DNA of 36,804 nucleotides from an uncultured Planctomycetaceae bacterium (lineage in GTDB: Bacteria > Planctomycetota > Planctomycetia > Pirellulales > Pirellulaceae). Within the stretch, counting starts at the first letter, position 1; the number at the start of each line of letters is the position of its first letter. The DNA is taken from NCBI GenBank assembly GCA_903927685.1, contig CAIYOB010001057.1, positions 1-36,804 on the forward strand, given 5' to 3'. Below are positions 23,444 to 30,476 of this stretch, piece after piece. The notes beneath the pieces were generated by a model, which saw only the letters and a list, made by a program, of their open reading frames with translations, ran no database searches and had not been told where the DNA came from. A program made the translations under genes and the position numbers.

Positions 23444-24658
23444 ATGCGAATGCGAACCTTGGTGTGGCGCGAGATATTCGAACGAAAGAGCCAGCTGGTG
23501 ACGAGTTTCCTCGCCATCCTGCTGGGCATCACGGTCATCGTTTCGATCAAGAACATCACCTTCTATTCCGAGAAAGCCGTGGCGCGGGAGATGGACTCGT
23601 TAGGGGCCAACATCCTGATCATGCCCAAATCGGTCACGTTGCAGGACTATTACGCCGCCGACATGCAGGGCGATACGATTCCCGAGGAATACGTCACGCA
23701 GTTGGCGCTGTCCGATCTGCAGGGGTTGGACAACCTGTCACCCAAACTCTCGGTGCCGGTCGAACTGCAGGGCCGCAGCTTTACATTGACCGGCATCTTG
23801 CCCAAGAGCGAGTTTCAGGCCAAGGCGGCCTGGGCGGGGGCAGGAATCTTCACTCGGCCGGCGGGCTGCGGGGCGATGCCGACGATGGCCTTTGCCGGTG
23901 ATGACAAGAAGACCCTCGTCCGGCAGCGCGTGATCGAGAACCTGGAGCAAGGCGAATCGCTGGTGGGCGCCGACGTGGCCACGGCGCTGGCGTTGAAGGA
24001 AGGTGACCGTCTGAGCTTGCTGGGCCGGGAGTTCAGAGTCACCGCCCTGCTGCCGCAAACCGGAACGATCGACGATTCCCGGGTCTTCGCCCATCTGCAC
24101 ACGGTGCAGGAACTCGCGGACAAGGGGCCGGTCGTCAGCGCGATCGAAGTGGTTGGCTGCTGCCGGGAAATCTCCAAGGGTCTGGTAGGGAAAATCAACC
24201 ACTTGCTGCCCGAAGCCAAGGTGGTGACCATCACGCAGATCGCCGACGCGCAGATCAAGATGAACCACATGATGTCGCGGCTGTCGGCCATTTTCCTGGT
24301 GATTATCGTCGTGGTCGGCGGGGCCGGGATTGCGAACTACATGTTTGCGAACGTGTACGAACGGCGCCGCGAAATCGGGACCCTCATGTCGCTGGGCGCC
24401 ACGTCGTTCTTGATCCTGCGGATCTTTCTGCTGAAGGCCCTGCTGCTGGGACTCGCCGGCGGTGTGGGCGGCTACCTGCTGGGAACCGTGCTCGCGGTCG
24501 TGCTCGGCCCCAAGTTGGCCGGCGTGCCCGTGCTGCCGATGCCGGTACTGGCTCTGTGGGCGCTTCTCATCTCGACGGGCCTGACCTTGGCTGCCAGCTT
24601 TTTCCCGGCCCGTCGTGCGGCCCGACTTGACCCTTGCGCTACCTTTCAGGAGGTCTAA
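23444..24658 (+). CDS. MacB/FtsX-type ABC transporter permease
   Basis: 404 residues from ATG 23444 with GGGAGA (23431-23436) upstream. One N-terminal helix (SFLAILLGITVIVSIKNITF), a large extracytoplasmic domain (~40-275) and three C-terminal helices beginning with LSAIFLVIIVVVGGAGIANY. Between helices two and three is the FtsX motif NVYERRREIGTLMSLGATSF. This is the MacB/LolC architecture, mechanotransmission type, exporting substrates from the periplasm or outer leaflet. The extracytoplasmic part contains cysteines (RPAGCGAM, VVGCCREI) that are unusual for the class and would suit a thiophilic ligand. The ATPase follows three bases later. Confidence 0.88.
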   Translation: MRMRTLVWREIFERKSQLVTSFLAILLGITVIVSIKNITFYSEKAVAREMDSLGANILIMPKSVTLQDYYAADMQGDTIPEEYVTQLALSDLQGLDNLSPKLSVPVELQGRSFTLTGILPKSEFQAKAAWAGAGIFTRPAGCGAMPTMAFAGDDKKTLVRQRVIENLEQGESLVGADVATALALKEGDRLSLLGREFRVTALLPQTGTIDDSRVFAHLHTVQELADKGPVVSAIEVVGCCREISKGLVGKINHLLPEAKVVTITQIADAQIKMNHMMSRLSAIFLVIIVVVGGAGIANYMFANVYERRREIGTLMSLGATSFLILRIFLLKALLLGLAGGVGGYLLGTVLAVVLGPKLAGVPVLPMPVLALWALLISTGLTLAASFFPARRAARLDPCATFQEV

Positions 24659-24661
24659 TCC

Positions 24662-25357
24662 ATGCTGCGTATGGACAGCGTTTCCAAAAAGTACCTGCAT
24701 CGCGGTCAGTTTGTGACCGCGCTCGATAACGCCAGTGTCTCGATCCCCAAAGGCGATTTCGTCTCCCTCGTAGGGCCCAGTGGCAGCGGCAAGAGCACCT
24801 TGCTGCTGATGCTGGGCGGGATGCTCTCGCCCACCTCCGGGCAAGTGTTCCTGGACGACCAGTCCCTGTACGCGCTGAGCCCCAACGGCCGCGCGGAGTT
24901 GCGCAAACAAAAGTTGGGCTTTGTGTTCCAGACGTTCAATCTGGTGCCCTACCTCACGGCGCTGGAAAACGTCCAGGTTCCGCTGTACCTGGCGGGAATG
25001 GAACCCGCCGCACAGCGCGAGCAGGCCACGGCGCTGCTGGAGCGGCTGGGACTGGGCGAGCGGCTCCATCACAAACCCTGTGAATTGAGCGTGGGCCAGC
25101 AACAGCGGGTCGCGCTCGCTCGGATGCTGGCCAACGATCCGGCCGTGGTGCTGGCCGACGAGCCGACCGGCAACTTGGATCCCGACACGAGCCGGCAGAT
25201 CATCGCGTTCTTTGAGGAGATCAACGACGAGGGCAAGACGATCGTCATGGTCACTCACGATCCGCGGGCCGCGGAACGGGCGCGGCGCACGTTGCGTCTG
25301 GCGAACGGACAGATTCTGCCGGAAGCCCTGGCCACGGAGCAGTTGCATGTTGCTTGA
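24662..25357 (+). CDS. ABC transporter ATPase, LolD/MacB type
   Basis: 231 residues from ATG 24662; the ribosome site CAGGAGG lies inside the end of the permease gene. Walker A GPSGSGKST (38-46), Q-loop VFQTFNLVPYLT, signature ELSVGQQQRVALARM, Walker B AVVLADEPTGNLDPDTS and H-loop MVTHD are all present. The signature is LSVGQ rather than the usual LSGGQ, a tolerated variant. It powers the preceding permease. The arsR at 25446 follows with its own promoter, so co-regulation of this exporter by arsenic is possible but not shown. Confidence 0.93.
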   Translation: MLRMDSVSKKYLHRGQFVTALDNASVSIPKGDFVSLVGPSGSGKSTLLLMLGGMLSPTSGQVFLDDQSLYALSPNGRAELRKQKLGFVFQTFNLVPYLTALENVQVPLYLAGMEPAAQREQATALLERLGLGERLHHKPCELSVGQQQRVALARMLANDPAVVLADEPTGNLDPDTSRQIIAFFEEINDEGKTIVMVTHDPRAAERARRTLRLANGQILPEALATEQLHVA

Positions 25358-25370
25358 GCCAGTCCGCTGC

Positions 25371-25399
25371 TTGACACCCTTCCCCGGGGCGGCTAGAAA
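25371..25399 (+). promoter_or_regulatory. Strong promoter for the third arsR
   Basis: Perfect -35 TTGACA (25371-25376) and TAGAAA (25394-25399) with 17-base spacing, just downstream of the ABC ATPase stop. A CCCCGGGG palindrome (25382-25389) sits in the spacer and part of it recurs as CCCGGGG just before the start; it might be an operator. I see no copy of the TGCAA dyad found at ArsR1. Confidence 0.6.
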
Positions 25400-25445
25400 C
25401 GGGCGTTCAGTCCAATCTTGGTCTCATGCCATGCCCGGGGATACG

Positions 25446-25862
25446 ATGCGAGAACTCATGGCCATCACGAAAGCACTGGCCGACGAGCAGCGGGTGCGAA
25501 TGCTGCTGGCGCTGCGGCGGCAGGAGTTGTGCGTGTGTCAGATTGTCGAACTGGTGGGATTGGCCACGTCGACCGTCTCCAAGCACATGTCGATCCTGAA
25601 ACAGGCCCGGCTGGCCGAAAGCCGCAAAGAAGGCCGCTGGATGTACTACCGCCTTCCGTGCGAGGAGGCACCAGAAATGGTCCGTCAGGCTATGGGTTGG
25701 GTCTTCGAGCACCTCGGCCACGATCCGCGCACACTTCGGGACGAGCAGAAACTCGAAGAAATCTGCCAGCTGGATCCCCACAGCTTATGCTCCGCGCGCG
25801 GTGATGGCCAGGGCTGTGGAGGCAAGCCGCAGCGGAGGGAAGCGGCGGTTCGTACGCAGTAG
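25446..25862 (+). CDS. arsR: ArsR/SmtB family repressor (ArsR3)
   Basis: 138 residues from ATG 25446, preceded by GGGG at five bases; an in-frame ATG at 25431 is an alternative adding five residues. Arsenite site QELCVCQIVELVG (C29, C31), recognition helix LATSTVSKHMSILKQARL, wing ESRKEGRWMYYRL. It is very close to ArsR1 over the first 70 residues but has a longer tail with extra cysteines (EEICQLDPHSLC, QGCGG). It has its own promoter. It lies between the ABC exporter and the decayed arsD-arsA. Hairpins just downstream (25878-25937) may end its transcript. Confidence 0.92.
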   Translation: MRELMAITKALADEQRVRMLLALRRQELCVCQIVELVGLATSTVSKHMSILKQARLAESRKEGRWMYYRLPCEEAPEMVRQAMGWVFEHLGHDPRTLRDEQKLEEICQLDPHSLCSARGDGQGCGGKPQRREAAVRTQ

Positions 25863-25877
25863 CCCTGGCTTGTCGTG

Positions 25878-25937
25878 CCGCCTTCCGGCGGTCGAGAGTA
25901 CCGCCTGAAGCCGGTGCAGCAAACTCCGTTCGCGGAG
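25878..25937. repeat. Double hairpin after arsR3 (probable terminator/repeat)
   Basis: Two stem-loops: CCGCC-TTCC-GGCGG (25878-25891) and CTCCG-TTCG-CGGAG (25924-25937), the second with a stable TTCG tetraloop. They lie in the 236-base gap between arsR3 and arsD. The wording matches a repeat I recall from planctomycete genomes near mobile or intergenic regions. Terminator function is inference. Confidence 0.5.
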
Positions 25938-25993
25938 CGTGCGGCCTGCGATGCCGCCGGTCCACGGGTCAAGACATCGAGTTCGACCCCCAC

Positions 25994-26041
25994 TTGACGA
26001 ATGCCGCCCGCCTTTATATCGTTTATCGGCGATTTGCGATG
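25994..26041 (+). promoter_or_regulatory. Promoter and putative ArsR operator of arsD-arsA
   Basis: TTGACG (25994-25999) and TATCGT (26017-26022), 17-base spacing. From the -10 onward, bases 26017-26041 match 28435-28459 upstream of the fourth arsR at 19 of 25 positions, including TATCGT, ATCG, CGAT and a second CGAT at equal offsets. The block is built of repeated ATCG/CGAT half-sites, as for a dimeric winged-helix repressor. Confidence 0.6.
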
Positions 26042-26098
26042 CTTGGTCGCGAGGCCGCCTTGACGCTGTTCGACGGACGTTTCCCAGGGAGTACTTCT

Positions 26099-26355
26099 AT
26101 GGCTCGATTGCAGGTCTTTGATCCCCCCCATGTGCTGTTCGACGGGTGTTTGCGGACCGCACGTTGATCCACAGTTGCCGCGTTTTGCTGCCGACCTGGA
26201 ATGGCTGCGGAATCAAGGCCTCGAGGTGGCGCGGTACAATCTGGCGCAACAACCGAGGGTCTTCGTCGAAACCGAGACCGTCAAACAGACAAGTGCTCAA
26301 GATCGCCCCCTGCTGCCCGGGCGGGCCGGATGCAGGAACGCCGAAGTGCTGTTAA
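26099..26355 (+). pseudogene. arsD: arsD, disrupted by a frameshift and an internal deletion
   Basis: ArsD is the metallochaperone that passes As(III) to the ArsA ATPase. ATG 26099, with AGGGAG upstream, starts MARLQVFDPP. A run of seven C (26123-26129) carries one base too many, and the next frame continues MCCSTGVCGPHVD with the three conserved cysteines, then LEWLRNQGLEVARYNLAQQP and FVETETVKQ. Near 26284 the expected ~40 residues (the LPL-LVDG strand and the GRYP helix) are missing and the frame changes again. The tail then reads LKIAPCCPGGPDAGTPKCC and stops at 26355, matching the two C-terminal Cys pairs of R773-type ArsD. So both ends survive and the middle is lost. Confidence 0.8.
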
Positions 26356-26466
26356 TCCGCGCATCCAAGCTGGCCGCAGCCGTTTTTTTCTTGCCTCGTT
26401 GATCGAAGTTCGGCGATATACGATGATCCGAACTCAGCCAAACGGAAGCCAGACAGGACCCATGCC

Positions 26467-26735
26467 ATGAAGTTCCTCTCGCACGCGACACGCAATCTGT
26501 TCTTCACCGGCAAGGGAGGGGTCGGCAAGAAACCTCGACGCCGAACAGGCGGCTCACGAATACCGCGAGCGGCTGGTCGGCCCGTATTGGGGCGTCTTGC
26601 CCGACGCGGTCGTCACCAGTATGGAGGAGCAGCTTTCCGGCTCCTGCACCGTGGAGATCGCCGCCTTCGACGAATTCTCGCGGTTGCTCGGCGACCCGCA
26701 GACCACAGCGGGCCGACGATCCGATTGCCCACGCC
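26467..26735 (+). pseudogene. arsA: arsA N-terminal half, decayed by two deletions
   Basis: ATG 26467 begins KFLSHATRNLFFTGKGGVGK, the A1 Walker A of the arsenite-pump ATPase. Right after the lysine, at 26530, the frame shifts by one and resumes about 50 residues further along the protein as NLDAEQAAHEYRERLVGPYW, through MEEQLSGSCTVEIAAFDEF, which includes the equivalent of arsenite-binding Cys113, to LLGDPQTTAG. A second jump near 26710 skips about 100 residues, with the DTAPTGHT signature, and lands in a third frame at DDPIAHAMQQRG. The A1 ATPase is therefore destroyed. Deletion sizes are estimated from the normal family layout. Confidence 0.8.
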
Positions 26736-27794
26736 ATGCAACAGCGCGGGCAGGACGCACTGGCGGCGCTTCCGCAGGGACTGACTGAGTTCCCGCGGAC
26801 GGAGCTGCCGTTAGCCGCGCACAACCTGATCGGCGTCGCGGCTTTGCGAGCCATGCTCCAAGGCACGCGCGACGCGCCGCATCCGGCGACGCGCCACGCG
26901 GCTCGTTCGGACGTCCTTCCGCCGGCGCTGGTCGACGTGGTCGCCCCGCTGGTTGCTGCGGGCCGAGGCGTCATTTTGACGATGGGCAAAGGGGGAGTCG
27001 GCAAGACGACGGTCGCGGCGGCCATCGCCGTCGAGTTGGCGCGGCAAGGGCATCGCGTCCATCTGACCACGACCGATCCGGCCGCGCACGTGACCAACAC
27101 CGTGGGCCAGGTTCCGGCCCGATTGACGATCGGGCGGATCGACCCTCAGGCGGAAACGAAAGCCTATCGGGCCGAGGTGCTGGCGAGCGCGGGAGCGGAA
27201 CTGGACGCCCAGGGCCGAGCCCTGCTGGAGGAAGACTTGCGTTCGCCTTGCACGGAGGAGATCGCCGTGTTTCGCGCCTTCGCCCGTGCCGTGGACCAGG
27301 GCCAGGACGGATTCGTGGTCCTGGACACGGCCCCCACGGGGCACACCATCCTCCTGCTGGACGCCACGCTGGTGTACCACCGTGAGTTGTCGCGGCAGTC
27401 GAGCGGCATTCCGGACAGCGTGCAGCAGTTGCTGCCCCGGTTGCGCGATCCGGACTTCACGCGGGTCCTGCTGATCACGTTGCCGGAGGCCACGCCCGTG
27501 CATGAAGCGGCCCAGGTGCAGGAAGACCTGGTACGGGCCGGCATCCGTCCGTTTGCCTGGGTCATCAATCAGAGTCTGGCAACTCTGGTGGTCACCGACC
27601 CGGTCCTGCTGTCGCGTCAGCATCACGAGGGGGCGTACATTCGTGAAGTCGTTCAGCAACTGGCTTCGCGCACGGCGATCATTCCTTGGCTGACCGAAAC
27701 ACCCGTGGGTGCCGAGTCACTCCTGGCAGTCGTTCGCGGCGGGCGGGAGGCGTCCTCGGTTCGCCAAGCCAGAGAAAAATTGATCGGGCCTTGA
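26736..27794 (+). CDS. arsA: ArsA C-terminal half (A2 ATPase domain), possibly non-functional remnant
   Basis: An open frame of 352 residues from ATG 26736, which is not preceded by a ribosome site and lies inside the old gene. The first ~60 residues are the end of the A1 half (GLTEFPRTELPL, HNLIGVAALRAM) and the linker. Then comes a complete A2 ATPase: Walker A TMGKGGVGKTT (84-92), HLTTTDPAAHV, LRSPCTEEIAVFRAFARAV with the Cys422-equivalent, VLDTAPTGHTILLLDAT and TETPVGAESL. ArsA needs both halves for arsenite-stimulated ATPase in known systems. An isolated half could homodimerise, as single-domain Get3 does, but lack of a translation signal argues for a remnant. No arsB follows. Confidence 0.75.
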   Translation: MQQRGQDALAALPQGLTEFPRTELPLAAHNLIGVAALRAMLQGTRDAPHPATRHAARSDVLPPALVDVVAPLVAAGRGVILTMGKGGVGKTTVAAAIAVELARQGHRVHLTTTDPAAHVTNTVGQVPARLTIGRIDPQAETKAYRAEVLASAGAELDAQGRALLEEDLRSPCTEEIAVFRAFARAVDQGQDGFVVLDTAPTGHTILLLDATLVYHRELSRQSSGIPDSVQQLLPRLRDPDFTRVLLITLPEATPVHEAAQVQEDLVRAGIRPFAWVINQSLATLVVTDPVLLSRQHHEGAYIREVVQQLASRTAIIPWLTETPVGAESLLAVVRGGREASSVRQAREKLIGP

Positions 27795-27849
27795 GAAGAA
27801 CCTGAACAGACTCAGGACGGCACCTCAACGAGATATGGACGGAGGCCGC

Positions 27850-28104
27850 TCAACTGGTTGCCGGCGAGAACACTCCTGGTTCGGACCACGAGGGAGCAGA
27901 GCCGCCGGGACAGGAACGGCAGCCAGGCCCACACGGCGAACTGGGGGCGGCACGCAATGGAGCGGAGCCCTCGTCCTGGTAGGTAATTACCGGAGAAGCG
28001 GTGGGCATGCCAGGCCGGAACGTCTCGTAGGAGGCAGACCGGCACCCAGTGATCGAGGCTGGGACAACCGTCAGCAGTGTAAACACCAGCAAACGCCATT
28101 TCAT
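27850..28104 (-). CDS. Small planctomycete-type lipoprotein with CGPGC motif
   Basis: 84 residues; minus-strand ATG at 28104, with GGAGG seven bases before it. The upstream codons in frame lack such a site. Signal KWRLLVFTLLTVVPASITGC with lipobox ITGC, C21 lipidated. The mature part is Ser/Pro-rich with SSPCGPGCRSCPGG (C58, C62, C65). The motif resembles the CGPGG tails at 22224 and 23213 and small lipoproteins I recall from planctomycetes; function is unknown. It is convergent with arsA, 55 bases from its end. Confidence 0.65.
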   Translation of the reverse strand: MKWRLLVFTLLTVVPASITGCRSASYETFRPGMPTASPVITYQDEGSAPLRAAPSSPCGPGCRSCPGGSAPSWSEPGVFSPATS

Positions 28105-28411
28105 GGCTGCACCTCCGGTTAGCGGGAGGACGAGATCGCGACACGAAACCATCCACAGAACTCTACCCGATGGCTGCAACGGGGCAAATCATTGTTAGGC
28201 TTTTCGCCAATTGGCGACATGGTGCATTCCGCATGGGCGTCGCGCAGCCCCGCTTGCTCCGCGGGCGATCGTAGGCGGACAGCGGTCACCTGACTTGAGC
28301 CGGCGACAGTCCCGTCTCAGCGTCGTAGGACGGCGGCCCTGTCGAAAAACCACCGCAGGACGACTCCGTCCGGAGCCTTGGACCAAGATACGAGCACGGC
28401 GCAGGTGCCCC
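28105..28411. other. Gap between lipoprotein and fourth arsR, no gene
   Basis: Divergent intergenic region. Apparent short frames on both strands show no conserved motif. CTCCG-TC-CGGAG near 28365 can pair, and GTCGTAGGACGG-type wording resembles the intergenic repeats seen elsewhere in the window. No -35/-10 pair for the lipoprotein was convincing. Confidence 0.4.
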
Positions 28412-28460
28412 TTGACAAGAAATGGTCATCCGCCTATCGTAAATCGACGATATTCGATTT
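28412..28460 (+). promoter_or_regulatory. Promoter with double inverted-repeat operator for the fourth arsR
   Basis: Perfect -35 TTGACA (28412-28417) and TATCGT (28435-28440), 17-base spacing. Two overlapping perfect inverted repeats start at the -10: TATCGT (28435-28440) with ACGATA (28447-28452), and AAATCGA (28441-28447) with TCGATTT (28454-28460), each with a six-base centre. Bases 28435-28459 match the arsDA operator at 26017-26041 at 19 of 25 positions. Confidence 0.7.
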
Positions 28461-28482
28461 CAGGAACCACGAGGCGTGCGAC

Positions 28483-28884
28483 ATGTCGAAAACGATGAAC
28501 TCGGAGAGGCCAGGAACGACGCGGGCTCGGGCGACAGGGACCGTAGACGTGGACAGGGATCTGGCTCGGCTGGCCAAGGCCCTCGGGCACCCCCTGCGGG
28601 TCAAGATCGTGCGGTTGCTGGCCAGCCGGACGAATTGCGTGTGCGGCGAATTAGTGGATGAGCTACCGGTGGCACAATCGACCGTTTCTCAGCACTTAAA
28701 GATTCTCAAAGAGGCCGGCTTGATTCAGGGCACGATTGATCGGCCGCGGGTCTGTTATTGTCTGGCACCGGGGGCACTCCAGCGGCTGAAGACTCTGATC
28801 AACTCGCTTCCGGAGGCTTGCCAGGACCACGAACGGGAATCGGATGGTGGACGTGGCTCAAGTCCCAGCGATGGCCGCCGTTGA
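28483..28884 (+). CDS. arsR: ArsR/SmtB family repressor (ArsR4), solitary
   Basis: 133 residues from ATG 28483, preceded by GAGG (28471-28474). After a basic N-terminal extension of ~20 residues comes a winged helix-turn-helix: [20 protein letters not shown], metalloid pair [11 protein letters not shown] (C52, C54), recognition helix [17 protein letters not shown], wing [11 protein letters not shown] with a further Cys pair. The extra CYC in the wing is not shared by the other three ArsRs. No resistance gene follows on this strand; the nearest downstream gene is a cell-wall enzyme about 280 bases away with its own ribosome site. The shared operator points to arsD-arsA, 2.4 kb upstream, as its target. 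Confidence 0.9.
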   Translation: MSKTMNSERPGTTRARATGTVDVDRDLARLAKALGHPLRVKIVRLLASRTNCVCGELVDELPVAQSTVSQHLKILKEAGLIQGTIDRPRVCYCLAPGALQRLKTLINSLPEACQDHERESDGGRGSSPSDGRR

Positions 28885-29162
28885 CGAGTCGGCCAAGTAG
28901 TCATCCAACCGGTCTGGATCGGGGATGTGCACGATGAATCGCCTGTCGCTTCTTTCTCAGATCATGGACTATCTGCACATCATCGCGGCCCGGAAAGGCA
29001 AGGCCCGGCGATTGTGTACGTCCCAGCCTGCAGCGTTGCTGGCGTTCTCGCGATCCCCGCATTTCCCGCCCGTTTTTTGCTCTGGCCCCCGCGGTCCGTT
29101 GATACTAAAATCCCCCACGGAACCTTTGCCCAGAAGCGTTCTTGTCGTCAAGGAGGACGAGC

Positions 29163-30470
29163 GTGGAGACGATCAAAACGGCAGTCGTCGTCGTGCTGCT
29201 GCTAGCAGTGCTGTATGGTGTATACGTCGTACTGAACAAACCGGAATTGACGCCGCCGTCCGACGCCGGTGCCTGGAACGAATCCGCCCAGCCGCTGGAG
29301 ATCGACACGGGCATGGCCAGTGGGTTGGACCGGCTCAGCCCGCCCCCCTTGACCCCGCAAGACGCTCCGCCGGCCCCCGCGCCGCTGGTCTCCGGCGAGC
29401 CGCAGGGCGCCAGCGGACTGGCCCTGCAGACTCCGCAAGGCGCGGTCACCAAGCTGTCGAATGCCGTCGAAACGCAAGCACTGCCAGCCACTGCCGGACA
29501 GCCCACGTTGGCGGATCCGTCGGCAGCCGCCGTTTCGCCGCCGCCCGCGGTTGCCCCATCGCCGGCCGAACTCGCCTCGGCCAATGTTCCCGTCGCGGCA
29601 TCCTCCACGCCGCCGGCGCCGCCCGCCCCCGCTACGACCGAGGCCCCGCTGACGGCCGGTCCGCCGACTCCGGCTGAACCGGCCGCCGAATCACCGGGCT
29701 CGGTCTACGCCCAGGCGCCCAGCCCTGCCGGCGAAACTCCGCCGCCCCCGGACCGAGGCGACTTCCGCTCGGTGCGCGCGTTCGACAACGCCTGGAATTC
29801 GGCTCTCGCCCAGTTGCAGAAAGGGCAGTGGGCGGAAGCCCTGCTGACCCTGTCGTTCTTCTTCCACGATCCGGAGATCACCGGCGAGGAGCGCCAGCGG
29901 CTGATCGATCTCATGGACCCGTTGGCCGGCAAAGTGATCTACTCCAGCGAACATACGCTGGAAGCGCCCCACGAAGTGCAACCTGGCGAACAGCTGGACG
30001 TGATCGCCCAGCAGTACGAGCTGCCGGTCTCGCTGCTGCAGAGTATCAACGGGATCGCCCAACCGGAATCCCTGCGGCCGGGCACCCAGCTCAAGGTGCT
30101 CCGCGGTCCGTTCCGCGCCGAGATCGACTTGAAACGCAACGAGCTGGTTCTGTTCCTCGGCAAGTACTACGCGGGCCGCTTCGCCATCAGCGTGGGCAAC
30201 GACCCGGCTCCGCAGCCGACGGAATGCCAAGTGGCCGGCAAAGAAGCGGGCCACGAATACGTCGGCCGGGACGGCGTGCGGATTCCCGCCCGAGCCGCCG
30301 ACAACCCCTACGGCGGCGTGTACCTGGATCTGGGCAACGGCGTCAGCGTCCATGGCAGCCCGGACAAGATCCCCACGCACGCCGGCCTGGGCTGCATCAG
30401 CCTGTCCACGGCAGATGTGACCGACGTCGCCAACATCCTGTCCATCGGGTCGAAGGTCACTATCCGCTGA
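29163..30470 (+). CDS. LysM-containing L,D-transpeptidase (YkuD), membrane-anchored
   Basis: 435 residues from GTG 29163, with AAGGAGGA (29150-29157) five bases upstream; this decides the start over an in-frame codon at 29142. One N-terminal helix (TAVVVVLLLAVLYGVYVVL) is followed by a Pro/Ala-rich linker of about 170 residues, a short helical domain (FDNAWNSALAQLQKGQWAEALLTL), a LysM-like peptidoglycan-binding module (VQPGEQLDVIAQQYELPVSL) and a YkuD catalytic domain. Active site: VHGSPDK (H397) and AGLGCISLS (C411); the usual Arg after GCI is Ser here, as I recall from planctomycete homologs. It forms 3-3 cross-links or attaches proteins to peptidoglycan. It ends six bases from the convergent symporter. 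Confidence 0.88.
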   Translation: METIKTAVVVVLLLAVLYGVYVVLNKPELTPPSDAGAWNESAQPLEIDTGMASGLDRLSPPPLTPQDAPPAPAPLVSGEPQGASGLALQTPQGAVTKLSNAVETQALPATAGQPTLADPSAAAVSPPPAVAPSPAELASANVPVAASSTPPAPPAPATTEAPLTAGPPTPAEPAAESPGSVYAQAPSPAGETPPPPDRGDFRSVRAFDNAWNSALAQLQKGQWAEALLTLSFFFHDPEITGEERQRLIDLMDPLAGKVIYSSEHTLEAPHEVQPGEQLDVIAQQYELPVSLLQSINGIAQPESLRPGTQLKVLRGPFRAEIDLKRNELVLFLGKYYAGRFAISVGNDPAPQPTECQVAGKEAGHEYVGRDGVRIPARAADNPYGGVYLDLGNGVSVHGSPDKIPTHAGLGCISLSTADVTDVANILSIGSKVTIR

Positions 30471-30476
30471 CGGCGT

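Noticed and set aside
23444..25357. Assignment of the ABC pair as a macrolide exporter MacAB
   Set aside because: The permease and ATPase are separate, no MacA-type adaptor is present, and the context is arsenic/thiol-related; only the mechanistic class is supported.
28925..29677. Open frame after arsR4 starting MCTMNRLSLLSQIMDYLH
   Set aside because: Its second half overlaps the L,D-transpeptidase in another frame, and the first part lacks conserved sequence or a good ribosome site.
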